From Clostridium sp. CAG:1219 (GTDB taxonomy: Bacteria; Bacillota; Clostridia; TANB77; CAG-465), in the NCBI GenBank assembly GCA_000433335.1, contig HF996757.1:1066-24338 (forward strand): DNA of 23,273 nt, given 5' to 3'. A program made the translations under genes and the position numbers. Shown here piece by piece: positions 6,626 to 15,311 of this stretch (position 1 is its first letter; the number at the start of each line of letters is the position of its first letter). Below the pieces are notes generated by a model. That model did no database searches. It saw only the letters and a list, made by a program, of their open reading frames with translations, and was not told the DNA's origin.

Positions 6626-9151
6626 ATGGGATTGTTATTTATAAATGCCTTAAAAGGCTTAAAAAAGAGAAAAGTTCAAATGCTTGGAATAGTATTTTGT
6701 ATAATGCTATCAGCTGGTATATATACTGCAATGAATACTGCCGTTGATAGATTAGAAGATAAATATTATTCTTATTTAAAAGAGCAAAATGTAGAAGATT
6801 TTGCTTTTACGCCAAAAATAGATTATTCTAAAGATTATACTGCACAAGAAGTTACTACTTTGCTTGAAAATGAATTAAAGAATATACCAGAAAATCAAAA
6901 AGATGTAATAAAATTATATATTGCAAATCTTTATGGAATGTATGACAATGGCAATATAAATCAATTGTATACAGCTGTTGACTATATTTTTAATAATAAT
7001 GGAGCAAATGATAAAAAAGTAGAAGAAAAATTAAAGGACGTTGCGGAAAAATACAACTTTGATTATATAAGAGAAGAAGAAAAAGTACTTACAGAGGAAG
7101 AATATATTTATAAAATTATGCCTTATAACGGACTTGAACAGATAAATATACCTTTCTTAGAAGAAGGAAAGATGCCAAGTGAAGATAATGAAATTACAAT
7201 ATTACCTAAATTTGCAAGTGCCAATAATTTAAAAGTAGGTGGCACTCTAAAAATAGGGGATAATGAATATAAAATAGTTGGACTTGCATCATCTCCTGAA
7301 CATATCATGCCACTTTTATCTATAAATAAGCCAATATATGAAGAAGATAAAGATTGTATAATATATACAAATGAAAATACATTTAAAGAGTTTTCAGGAG
7401 TAAAAAGCAGTTCATATGTAGCAGCTTTCAAAGATCGTGAAGCAATCTTTGAAATAGATAAATTACAAGAAATTTTTAAAGATAATAAGAGTATATCTTT
7501 GTCTTATACGGTTGCACTAAGACTTATGAGAACACTTGCGCTAAAATCAGAAATAGAATCTGATAGACTATTTGCTGATTATATGTTGTATTTGCTTTTA
7601 GCCATCTCAATAGTAATAATACTCGTTATAACTAAAAAGAAAATTGAAGATGAAAGAATGCAAATAGGTGTATTAAAGTCACTTGGATATAAATCTTATA
7701 AAATAGCGGTAAGTTATCTTATATATCCAATAATAGGCAGCTTAATTGGTGGAACTTTAGGATATATAATTGGAGTTCTACTTCATGGTGGACTTACCCA
7801 AGTTTTTGTAGGCTACTTTAATTTACCACTTGGAGATTTTGAATTTAATTATAAATACTTGATAAACACTACAATTATACCAATGGTATTTTTATCAGTT
7901 TTATCTTATTTAGTTGCACTATTTATGCTAAGAAAGAAACCACTTGAGTTGTTAAAAGAGGGAACAAACTTAAAAGTAAATTGGTTTAGTAAATTTATCA
8001 GTTTTATATCAAAGAAGCTAAACTTCAATTCACGCTTTAAACTTGCACTTGCTTCTAGATCACTTGGTAAACTCTTTATAGTTATTATAACTTCATTTTG
8101 TACTGGAATGCTTATTGTTCTTACATTAATAGGAGTAAATATATTTAATTCTATGTTAGACAATACTTTTGATGGATTGAAATTTAATTCAATGGTATCT
8201 TATCAGGCTGCAATTGAATCTGAAGCATCTGATACAGAAGATTTAATTTATAGTACCGATATGACAATTTCAAAGGTACAAAAGAGCAGTGGTGATAAAA
8301 CATATGAACCTAAAGATAAAAAGGACAAAAGTTATTCAATAACAATGTCTGGAATAGATGATAATCCACACTATATAGAATTAATTAATAATAAAAAAGA
8401 AAATATAACATCAAAATTAAAAAATGATGAAGATATTATATTGTCATCTAAAATTGCAGATCTTTTAGATATAAAAGTTGATGACTATATATATGTTAAA
8501 GATTCACAAGATAGGGAATATAAGTTTAGAGTTATTGGAATAAATACATCTTATATGGCAAATACAGGATACGTTAGAAGAGAGTATTTATCAAATAAGG
8601 TAGAAGGAAAGTATTCTTATAATATTAAGTATACATGTGATGATAAATATTTAAAGATGTCAAATATTGATGAAGATGAATCAAACAAAATAACAAATAT
8701 ATTTAATATTTCAACTCTTAAGAAAAATATGGAAAATCAGATGAGTGTTTATAATGGATCTATATATATGGTAATTTCGTTTGCATCAGTGCTTGCACTT
8801 ATTATATTACTTGTAATAGCCAACGTAATAGTTGAAGAAAATAAAAAGACTATATCTCTTATGAAAGTCATGGGATATAAAACAAATGAAATTAGTAAGA
8901 TAGTTTTGAATATATATACACCATTTATAATAATTGCTTATATCTTATCTATTCCAGCAATGGAAGGGCTTTTAAAATATATTATGAATGTAATTGCAAA
9001 AGAAATGGAAATGAATATACCAATTTCACTTTCTATTCCAAAAGCAATAATTGGCCTTATAGGACTTTTAGTTGGATATTATATTGCAATATTTATCTCA
9101 AGAAAATCATTAAATAAAGTGCCACTTTCAGTTGCACTAAAAAGAGAGTAG
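6626..9151 (+). CDS. ABC transporter permease with two FtsX-like domains
   Basis: This is an 841-aa integral membrane protein. About eight membrane segments can be placed: 17-36, then 317-337, 359-387 and 411-435 (first FtsX-type triplet), 482-506, and 713-736, 757-781 and 808-826 (second triplet). Two extracellular domains lie between TM1-TM2 (about 280 residues) and TM5-TM6 (about 205 residues), both MacB-PCD-like. Coupling sequences RMQIGVLKSLGYK (after TM2) and KKTISLMKVMGYK (after TM6) follow the FtsX pattern. This duplicated form is a single-chain equivalent of a permease dimer, common in Clostridia. The substrate is unknown; no dedicated peptide or two-component genes adjoin. An ATPase gene lies on each side. 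Confidence 0.92.
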   Translation: MGLLFINALKGLKKRKVQMLGIVFCIMLSAGIYTAMNTAVDRLEDKYYSYLKEQNVEDFAFTPKIDYSKDYTAQEVTTLLENELKNIPENQKDVIKLYIANLYGMYDNGNINQLYTAVDYIFNNNGANDKKVEEKLKDVAEKYNFDYIREEEKVLTEEEYIYKIMPYNGLEQINIPFLEEGKMPSEDNEITILPKFASANNLKVGGTLKIGDNEYKIVGLASSPEHIMPLLSINKPIYEEDKDCIIYTNENTFKEFSGVKSSSYVAAFKDREAIFEIDKLQEIFKDNKSISLSYTVALRLMRTLALKSEIESDRLFADYMLYLLLAISIVIILVITKKKIEDERMQIGVLKSLGYKSYKIAVSYLIYPIIGSLIGGTLGYIIGVLLHGGLTQVFVGYFNLPLGDFEFNYKYLINTTIIPMVFLSVLSYLVALFMLRKKPLELLKEGTNLKVNWFSKFISFISKKLNFNSRFKLALASRSLGKLFIVIITSFCTGMLIVLTLIGVNIFNSMLDNTFDGLKFNSMVSYQAAIESEASDTEDLIYSTDMTISKVQKSSGDKTYEPKDKKDKSYSITMSGIDDNPHYIELINNKKENITSKLKNDEDIILSSKIADLLDIKVDDYIYVKDSQDREYKFRVIGINTSYMANTGYVRREYLSNKVEGKYSYNIKYTCDDKYLKMSNIDEDESNKITNIFNISTLKKNMENQMSVYNGSIYMVISFASVLALIILLVIANVIVEENKKTISLMKVMGYKTNEISKIVLNIYTPFIIIAYILSIPAMEGLLKYIMNVIAKEMEMNIPISLSIPKAIIGLIGLLVGYYIAIFISRKSLNKVPLSVALKRE

Positions 9152-9160
9152 GTGTTAGAT

Positions 9161-9880
9161 ATGGAAAAAAATGTGATATTAAAACTTGAAGATGTATCTA
9201 AAAAATATAGATATGGTGACCAAATAGTAACGGCACTTGATAACGTTAATTTAGAAATAAAAACAGGGGAAATCATTGTTATATTAGGTCCATCTGGCGC
9301 TGGTAAAACTACTCTTTTAAATGTTCTTTCAGGTCTTGATAGACCAAGTGAGGGAAAAATAATGTTTGAAGGAAAGGATATTGCAAAATACAGTGAATCA
9401 AAGATAACAAAATTTAGGAAAGATAATCTTGGATTTATATTTCAAACATATAATTTGCTTGAACACCTTAATGTTTATGAAAATGTAATGGTTGGAGCAA
9501 GTCTAGGGAAAAACAAAAATAAGGAACACATTAATAAGATAATAGACGTTGTTGGACTTTCAAAACATAAGAAAAAATATATGCATGAACTTTCAGGTGG
9601 TGAACAACAACGTGTTTCAATAGCAAGGGCAATAGTAAAGAATCCAAAAATAATGTTTGCAGATGAACCAACTGGAGCACTTGACGAGAAAACAGGAAAA
9701 AAAGTTTTAGAAACGTTAGTCAAGGTAAACGAAACTTTAGGAACAACTATGATAATAGTAACACATAATCCAGGAATAGCTAAAATTGGAGATAGGATTT
9801 TACATGTAAATAGTGGAAAAATTGATAAAGTCCTAATAAATGAAAAAAGAACAAAACCAAGTGAGATCCCTTGGGGATAA
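9161..9880 (+). CDS. Second ABC transporter ATP-binding protein of the operon
   Basis: The product has 239 aa from ATG 9161, chosen over in-frame GTG 9152 because AGGTG (9150-9154) lies 6 nt before it. Motifs are complete: Walker A GPSGAGKT at 43-50, Q95 in FIFQTYN, signature LSGGE at 144-148, Walker B IMFADE at 164-169 with PTGALD after it, and H202. It resembles the first ATPase throughout, suggesting an old duplication, but differs enough that a heterodimer of ATPases on the two halves of the large permease is likely. It begins 9 nt after the permease stop. The final SEIPWG parallels the ESIGWA end of its partner. Confidence 0.93.
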   Translation: MEKNVILKLEDVSKKYRYGDQIVTALDNVNLEIKTGEIIVILGPSGAGKTTLLNVLSGLDRPSEGKIMFEGKDIAKYSESKITKFRKDNLGFIFQTYNLLEHLNVYENVMVGASLGKNKNKEHINKIIDVVGLSKHKKKYMHELSGGEQQRVSIARAIVKNPKIMFADEPTGALDEKTGKKVLETLVKVNETLGTTMIIVTHNPGIAKIGDRILHVNSGKIDKVLINEKRTKPSEIPWG

Positions 9881-9953
9881 AGATAAATTTTACACATTGT
9901 TTATCTGTGTAGAGCCTTTAATAATAATTTTTAAAAGGTGATATATATACATA

Positions 9954-10010
9954 AAAATGCAAACTAAAAATAATAATTAATTTATTATGTAAGGTTGCAT
10001 TTTTTTTCTT
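9954..10010 (+). terminator. Terminator of the ABC exporter operon
   Basis: AAAATGCAA (9954-9962) pairs with TTGCATTTT (9995-10003), with an AT-rich inner hairpin, and is followed by TTTTTCTTTT. Its right arm overlaps the -35 box proposed for the next gene. Confidence 0.65.
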
Positions 10011-10022
10011 TTAGAATATACT
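9995..10022 (+). promoter_or_regulatory. Possible promoter of the GLUG-repeat gene
   Basis: TTGCAT (9995-10000), a 16-nt spacer and TATACT (10017-10022). The -35 box sits in the right arm of the preceding terminator, the same layout as for the prepilin-like gene at the window end. Confidence 0.45.
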
Positions 10023-10047
10023 ATATTCGTGATTTAGGGGGAAACAT

Positions 10048-11835
10048 ATGAAAAAAATAGTAAATTCTAAAACTGGTATAAGTTTGATTACGCTTGCAAT
10101 AACAATAGTTGTAATAATAATTTTAGCAGCTACAGTAATTCTTACACTTGGAAATAATAACCCAATAGATCAGGCTAAAAAAGCTTCTTTTCTTTCAAAT
10201 ATGTCAACATTTAGGGATGAACTTGAAATGTATAGCTCTAATTTGTATATAACAACAAATGGAAAATTTCAAGGAGAGAAACTATCTGCTGACGAAAATA
10301 GTGTAAGTTATAAAGGATCTGTTAGTATTGATGCTAATAACATATATGATATCTTAAAAAGTTTAAAAGGAAGTAAATATGATGGGAAAATAGTTATATC
10401 TGATGGTGAGATTAGCTTTAAATATGAAAAAGGTGCTAGTAAGAAAGAGTTAGAATGGGCAGAAGATGGAAAAATAAATATTTCTGGAATAAAAATAAGT
10501 ACAAAAGATGAGCTTAAAAAAATAGGAAATGATTCTATGTATCCCCTTAATGGATATTATGAACTTACATGTAATATAGATTTAGAAGGCAATGATGCAG
10601 ATCAATGGGTACCAATAGGAAGTGAAAATTCACCTTTTACAGGAGGTTTTAATGGTAAGGGATATACTATAAGAGGTATTTATATAAATGATAGCTCTAA
10701 AAGTAATGTGGGGCTATTTGGTTGTACTAAAGGAGCAATGTTTAAAGCATTAAGTGTTGAAGGAGACGTAAAAGGAAATACTAGAGTGGGAGGTATTATA
10801 GCAAATGCTATAGATACAAAAGTAGATAATTGTAATAACTATTGCAATTTAAACTCTAAATTGTGTATAGGCGGAATAGTAGCAAAATTTGAAGCTATTA
10901 ATAAAGATGTTTCCATATCAAACTGTCAAAATTACGGTGACATTTTTTCAAGTGGAGTTAAATTAATTGGTGGTATAGTTGGATATTGTGATAATAAAAA
11001 AAATGAAGTAAAATTTGAGTATTGTACAAATTACGGCAACATTAGTCAAGAAAATCAAGAAAGTCCAAATTATCAAGTGGCTGGAATTTGTGGATTTGCT
11101 AGAGAAAACACTGTGTTTTACAGCTGTGCAAATTGTGGAGAAATTAATGCAATGGGCTCTACATATGGGATAGTATCAGGATATGTTAAGTTAATAGAAA
11201 ATTGTTATAATACGGGTAATATAACAACATCTGATGGATATACCGCAGGAATTGCTGATACTCCTAAAAGAGTAATAAATTGTTATAATAAAGCTAGTAT
11301 TACAGTTAAGGGTAATGCTATTTACCCAGCTGGCGGTATATTAAGTATTAGTAAAAATGTAGAAGAAATTTCTAATTGTTATAATTTAGGCAATATTAAA
11401 GGATATCAAAATATAGGTGGAATAATAGGATGTTTAAGTTCAAAAGCTAAAATTAACAATTGCTATAATAAAGGTGAAGTAATAGCTAGAAATTGGACTG
11501 CTGGTGGAATTGTTGGCTGGATGGGTGAAAATGCTAATAATAGTGTAATACAAAATTGTTATAATACTAAAAAAGTTTCTACTGGCGGTAATATAGGTGG
11601 AATTATAGGTGGACTTAATAGTTTGGCAAGTGATAAGCTATCACTGGAGAATTGTTATTATTTAAACTCAATGGCAAATGTTGGAATATATGGTTATGAA
11701 GATATTAATACTAATATAGAAGGAATGGAAGAAAAAAATATGAAAGAAGTTAGTTTTTTAGATAAACTGGGAAATGAATTTAAAAAAGATACAAAAAATT
11801 TAAATAACGGATATCCTATACTTGGATGGGAATAG
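10048..11835 (+). CDS. Prepilin-like surface protein with GLUG repeats
   Basis: The product has 595 aa; AGGGGGA precedes the ATG. Residues 1-35 resemble a type IV prepilin leader: a basic start, G10, then a hydrophobic helix starting ISLITLAITIVVIIILAA, with cleavage expected after G10. The residue at mature position 5 is Thr, not the usual Glu. Residues 45-150 may be the pilin-like head. Residues 150-245 match the block that commonly precedes GLUG motifs (ISTKDELKKIG ... WVPIG ... PFTGGFNGKGYTIRGIYI). From about 247 to 545 come eight or nine GLUG-type repeats, each roughly GGI(V/I)G ... I-x-NCYN-x-G-x-I, unusually rich in Cys (the NC-Y-N positions). GLUG repeats form beta-helices in surface adhesins. 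The protein is probably an extracellular, membrane- or pilus-linked adhesin. Monocistronic, with its own terminator. Confidence 0.85.
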   Translation: MKKIVNSKTGISLITLAITIVVIIILAATVILTLGNNNPIDQAKKASFLSNMSTFRDELEMYSSNLYITTNGKFQGEKLSADENSVSYKGSVSIDANNIYDILKSLKGSKYDGKIVISDGEISFKYEKGASKKELEWAEDGKINISGIKISTKDELKKIGNDSMYPLNGYYELTCNIDLEGNDADQWVPIGSENSPFTGGFNGKGYTIRGIYINDSSKSNVGLFGCTKGAMFKALSVEGDVKGNTRVGGIIANAIDTKVDNCNNYCNLNSKLCIGGIVAKFEAINKDVSISNCQNYGDIFSSGVKLIGGIVGYCDNKKNEVKFEYCTNYGNISQENQESPNYQVAGICGFARENTVFYSCANCGEINAMGSTYGIVSGYVKLIENCYNTGNITTSDGYTAGIADTPKRVINCYNKASITVKGNAIYPAGGILSISKNVEEISNCYNLGNIKGYQNIGGIIGCLSSKAKINNCYNKGEVIARNWTAGGIVGWMGENANNSVIQNCYNTKKVSTGGNIGGIIGGLNSLASDKLSLENCYYLNSMANVGIYGYEDINTNIEGMEEKNMKEVSFLDKLGNEFKKDTKNLNNGYPILGWE

Positions 11836-11858
11836 AGAAAATATCAATTGTAATAAAT

Positions 11859-11897
11859 AAAGCTTACACAATATTAAAAAATGTGTAAGCTTTTAGT
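11859..11897. terminator. Bidirectional terminator between convergent genes
   Basis: A perfect 12-bp stem AAAGCTTACACA / TGTGTAAGCTTT with an 11-nt loop. U-rich sequence follows on both sides (TTAGTTTTT on +, ATTTATTA on -), and it lies immediately after both stop codons. Confidence 0.85.
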
Positions 11898-11899
11898 TT

Positions 11900-13648
11900 T
11901 TAACACCAAAATGTTATTGTAAGAATACTAAGTAATCTTTTTAGTATGCTTTTTTTCTCATTGTATAATGTAGGCATTTTTGAAGGATCAGAAAATATAT
12001 CTATGCTATCTGTTAATTTTATTTCTTTTAGTGTCATATCAATATCTTTTTTATATATATTTTTTACTTCGTATATTTTGTAACTTTCATTATATGGAAT
12101 AATTACAAGAGTAGAATCATTTAGTTCGCTAAGGTATATATCAGAAATCTTAAGTAGGCTATTTTTTGCGTCTTGATTATCTTTAATTAATGTATAAAGT
12201 GCTTCAATTCTTTCTGTACTAACAGAATTTGTAACATTATTAAATAAATATCCAAGATTTGTTAGTGGAAGATCAACCGTATTATTGTGTAAATTTTTTA
12301 TATTCATATTTATGTTTGAAATTGATACTAGTTGTACAAAAGTACCTTCAACTTCAAAAGCAGTAAGCAAAGAATTAGTATCCATTGATATTCCATCTAG
12401 TTTTCTAAAACTCAAATCTTTATAAGATTTAATAAACTTTTCTTGGAGTAGAGTATGGTTTATTAAACTGTATTTTATTTTTTCTACCAAGTTAGATACA
12501 CCAATTTCATAAGTATTTAAAAGTTTATTTCTAATAAGTGAAAATAATTCATTATTAAGCTCTGTATTTTCAGTTATCAATATACTTTGTAATCTTTTAA
12601 GTTTTAGTGCATAATCAATATCTTTGTATATATTTTTGGAATTTATTAGTATTTTAACAAGCATATCCTGAAATTTTGTAGTATCTTCAAGTATTAAATT
12701 TTCGTAATCATTTATTTTTTCAAGCAAGCTATCATCTATTTTAAGTAAGTTTAATTCATTAGAATCTTCATTATCTTCTGATTTATTATCTAGTTTTAAT
12801 AGAGCTGACTTTATAGCAACCTTTATTTTCATTTGCTCATCTTTATATTTTTTTAGCTCTTGTTTGTTTAAGATATTTTTCTTTATATTAATGTAATTGT
12901 CATCTAACAACTTATCAAGAAAGCATAGTTTGTTATAATTTGAATTCAATTTACTAATAGCATCCAACAATATAAGAGTATCGTCATAATTTTTAAATTT
13001 ATTCTTTTTTAGGAATCTTTCTAAAAATTTTATTGGATTATTATCAAATAAATTAATGTATAAGTCCTCTTCATTAGAATTTAATACAAAGCATAATTCA
13101 GTAAGAAGCCTTCCTTCTAGGAAGTATATATCATTATCTGCACATATCTTATTTCCAAGGAAAGTATTCTGATATGTTTTATATGTTGGAGAAATCTCAA
13201 GTGCTGTTGGAATAGTATAAAGTATTCTGCACACAAGATTTGATATTACTGCACGATTTATACTAAAATTTGAATATTCTATTTTATAGTTTTTAGTAGA
13301 AAGTGAGGCAGTAGAGTAACCGACTATATATTTGTCATCAGAAACTTTAGTCGTAGTAAAAACATATAACATTCTAAGATAAAATGATTCAATATTATTC
13401 ATATCTTTTAAATAAAGTTCTTTTCTTAAAGCATCAAAATAGCCTGATTTATAATCTAGACTAGAATCTTTTCCAAAAATTACAGTATCTACATTTTCAT
13501 ATAATTTTTTATAAAGGTTTTTAGCATATAATTTGTTTATATAACCAAAATATATAAGTTTATTTACTAGATTTGTAACTTTTTCACAAAAGACATCATC
13601 AACGCCACATTTTTCCTTAAATTTTTCTAGATAATTCATAAAAAGCAT
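11900..13648 (-). CDS. Hypothetical protein, 582 aa, no recognised domain
   Basis: I do not recognise this protein. It appears mainly helical and Lys/Asn/Leu-rich, with no signal peptide or clear membrane segment; only the last residues (LLSILTITFWC) are hydrophobic. The middle (about 225-400) is heptad-like and may be coiled coil. A block near residues 75-190 looks more ordered (YFDALRKELYLKD, YSTASLST, FSINRAVISNLVCRILY, PTYKTYQNTFLGNKI, LEGRLLTELCFVLN) and would be the best search seed. No HExxH, Walker or HD motif was found. GGAGG lies only 3 nt before the first ATG (13648) and 12 nt before the second (13639, MNYLEKF), so either may be the start. It is transcribed alone, convergent with the GLUG gene, from a promoter with a striking palindrome. 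Confidence 0.75.
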   Translation of the reverse strand: MLFMNYLEKFKEKCGVDDVFCEKVTNLVNKLIYFGYINKLYAKNLYKKLYENVDTVIFGKDSSLDYKSGYFDALRKELYLKDMNNIESFYLRMLYVFTTTKVSDDKYIVGYSTASLSTKNYKIEYSNFSINRAVISNLVCRILYTIPTALEISPTYKTYQNTFLGNKICADNDIYFLEGRLLTELCFVLNSNEEDLYINLFDNNPIKFLERFLKKNKFKNYDDTLILLDAISKLNSNYNKLCFLDKLLDDNYINIKKNILNKQELKKYKDEQMKIKVAIKSALLKLDNKSEDNEDSNELNLLKIDDSLLEKINDYENLILEDTTKFQDMLVKILINSKNIYKDIDYALKLKRLQSILITENTELNNELFSLIRNKLLNTYEIGVSNLVEKIKYSLINHTLLQEKFIKSYKDLSFRKLDGISMDTNSLLTAFEVEGTFVQLVSISNINMNIKNLHNNTVDLPLTNLGYLFNNVTNSVSTERIEALYTLIKDNQDAKNSLLKISDIYLSELNDSTLVIIPYNESYKIYEVKNIYKKDIDMTLKEIKLTDSIDIFSDPSKMPTLYNEKKSILKRLLSILTITFWC

Positions 13649-13674
13649 TTTCCTCCATTTTCATATATCAATCC

Positions 13675-13717
13675 TTTATCAATTTTATATTAAAATTGAT
13701 AAATAATCAATATTATA
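13675..13717 (-). promoter_or_regulatory. Promoter -10 and operator-like palindrome upstream of the 582-aa gene
   Basis: On the minus strand TATAAT (13717-13712) predicts a transcript start near 13705. Directly downstream is a perfect 13-bp inverted repeat, TTTATCAATTTTA-TAT-TAAAATTGATAAA (13675-13703). Extra ATCAAT copies flank it (near 13666-13672 and 13706-13711). No good -35 box is seen. The position fits an operator that blocks early transcription, or a hairpin in the leader RNA. Confidence 0.6.
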
Positions 13718-13762
13718 TAGAGTAAAATAACTTAATTTTTAAAAATGTAATAAAATTGAAAC

Positions 13763-13793
13763 ACAAAAAACTGCTTTATCAGCAGTTTTTTGT
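13763..13793 (-). terminator. Terminator of glmU
   Basis: A perfect 13-bp stem ACAAAAAACTGCT / AGCAGTTTTTTGT with a 5-nt loop begins 3 nt after the glmU stop and ends in a U-rich arm on the minus strand. Confidence 0.9.
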
Positions 13794-13796
13794 CAA

Positions 13797-15164
13797 CTAT
13801 TTTTTTAGATAATTTTCTTTTGTTACTTGTTTTGCACGGGCTATAGCAAGTGAATTTTTAGGAATACTTTCAGTTATTACCGAACCTGCACCAACTATTG
13901 CATTTTCTTCTATAGTTACAGGAGCAAGTAAACTTGAATTACATCCTATAAATGCACCATCTTTAATTGTTGTTCTATTTTTCTCCCATTTTGTATTCAT
14001 GTTAGCTGTTATTACCCCGCATGCAATTTCTACGTGGTTACCTATATCAGCATCACCAGTATATATCAAATGAGGAATTTTAGTTCCAACACCTATGTTT
14101 ACATTCTTTGTTTCGGCAAAGCTTCCAACTTTACATTCAGAACCAATATTTGATTTTGGTCTAATGTGTGCAAAAGGTCCAATTAGTGCATTATCTCCAA
14201 TAACACTATCTGTAATTTTGCTTGACTCTACTGTAGTCGAATTTCCTATTTTAGAAGATATTATAGTAGAGTTTGGTCCAATAATGCAGTTGTCTCCTAT
14301 AACAGTTTCACCTTGAATATTTGTCCCAGGATATATAATAGTGTCTTTTCCAATTATTGCATCTATACTAATGTATGTATTTGATGGATCAATTAGAGTT
14401 ACACCATTTTCCATATGAAGTTTTCTTGTTTTATTAAGTAGAGTTTGAGTTGCAATAGAAAGCTCTTCTCTAGAATTTACTCCTTGGAATTCTGACATAT
14501 CAGGCATTGTATAAACACCAAAATTGTATCCTGCTTTTTTTATATGCGCTGGGATATCTGTTATATAATATTCTCCTTGAGCATTGTTGTCATCAAGTTT
14601 AGAGAAAGAATCTTTTAATAATTTTCCATTAAAGCAGTAAACACCTATATTTACTTCTTTAACTTTTTCTTCAGATTCATTACAATCTTTTTTCTCAACT
14701 ATTCTGCTTAAGTTTCCATTATTATCCCTTATAACTCTTCCAAGAGAACCAGGTTCATCTACAATACCAGATAAAACTACACCACCGTAGTTACCTTGAT
14801 TACAGAAAGTAACTAAAGATTTAATTGTTTGTGAAGATATAAGCGGTTGGTCACCATTTATAACAACTACAAGATCATCATCTTCAATATACTTTTCAGC
14901 CTGCATAACTGCATGCCCAGTACCAAGTTGGTTTTCTTGGTAACAGAATTTTACATTATTTCTTGTTTTACTTACATGTTCTTCAACTTGTTCTTTTTTA
15001 TATCCAGTTATAATATAAATTTCTGATGCGTCTGCATCTTGGCATGCATCACATACATAATCTATTATACATCTATCATAAACTTTATGAAGAACTTTAT
15101 GAAGATCTGATTTCATTCTTGTTCCTTTTCCTGCAGCAAGAATTATTGCTTTAACGTTTTTCAA
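13797..15164 (-). CDS. glmU: Bifunctional UDP-GlcNAc pyrophosphorylase / glucosamine-1-phosphate acetyltransferase
   Basis: The product has 455 aa, the normal GlmU length. It makes UDP-GlcNAc for peptidoglycan: the C-terminal half acetylates glucosamine-1-phosphate and the N-terminal half adds UMP. Residues 9-17 (LAAGKGTRM) plus K24 form the nucleotide-binding signature. NGDQPL and the Q-L-G-T-G-H-A block near 78-83 fit the uridyltransferase. From about 250 onward there are many hexapeptide repeats of the left-handed beta-helix, with the acetyltransferase catalytic His in IPHLIYTGDADIG. The start is TTG 15164: AGGGAG (15178-15173) lies 8 nt upstream, whereas the longer frame's GTG at 15173 overlaps that ribosome binding site. 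It has its own promoter and terminator, and is not followed by the often-linked prs gene in this window. Confidence 0.96.
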   Translation of the reverse strand: MKNVKAIILAAGKGTRMKSDLHKVLHKVYDRCIIDYVCDACQDADASEIYIITGYKKEQVEEHVSKTRNNVKFCYQENQLGTGHAVMQAEKYIEDDDLVVVINGDQPLISSQTIKSLVTFCNQGNYGGVVLSGIVDEPGSLGRVIRDNNGNLSRIVEKKDCNESEEKVKEVNIGVYCFNGKLLKDSFSKLDDNNAQGEYYITDIPAHIKKAGYNFGVYTMPDMSEFQGVNSREELSIATQTLLNKTRKLHMENGVTLIDPSNTYISIDAIIGKDTIIYPGTNIQGETVIGDNCIIGPNSTIISSKIGNSTTVESSKITDSVIGDNALIGPFAHIRPKSNIGSECKVGSFAETKNVNIGVGTKIPHLIYTGDADIGNHVEIACGVITANMNTKWEKNRTTIKDGAFIGCNSSLLAPVTIEENAIVGAGSVITESIPKNSLAIARAKQVTKENYLKK

Positions 15165-15207
15165 AAAAATCACTCCCTTTTAATAGTAATTTTAATTACT
15201 AAATGAC

Positions 15208-15236
15208 ATTTTAGCATATAAATAATGAAAAGTCTA
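15208..15236 (-). promoter_or_regulatory. Promoter of glmU
   Basis: On the minus strand TAGACT, a 17-nt spacer, then TAAAAT. A 7-bp inverted repeat AGTAATT-TT-AATTACT (15185-15200) begins at the predicted transcript start and may be a regulatory site or leader hairpin. Confidence 0.65.
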
Positions 15237-15262
15237 TATAAAAATTTCAAAAAAATGGTAAA

Positions 15263-15298
15263 AAAAGCGACAAAAAATGATTTTTTTTGTCGCTTTTA
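15263..15298 (-). terminator. Terminator of rmuC
   Basis: AAAAGCGACAAAAAA pairs with TTTTTTGTCGCTTTT; on the minus strand the stem ends in GTCGCTTTTTTT. It lies about 15 nt after the rmuC stop. Confidence 0.88.
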
Positions 15299-15311
15299 TA
15301 GATTATTTATA

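Noticed and set aside
7123..8163. Minus-strand frames (102 and 85 codons) over the permease gene
   Set aside because: Shadow frames of a membrane protein gene with no translation signals.
9475..9897. Minus-strand frame of 140 codons over the second ABC ATPase
   Set aside because: It is antisense to conserved Walker B and signature motifs and has no promoter or ribosome binding site.
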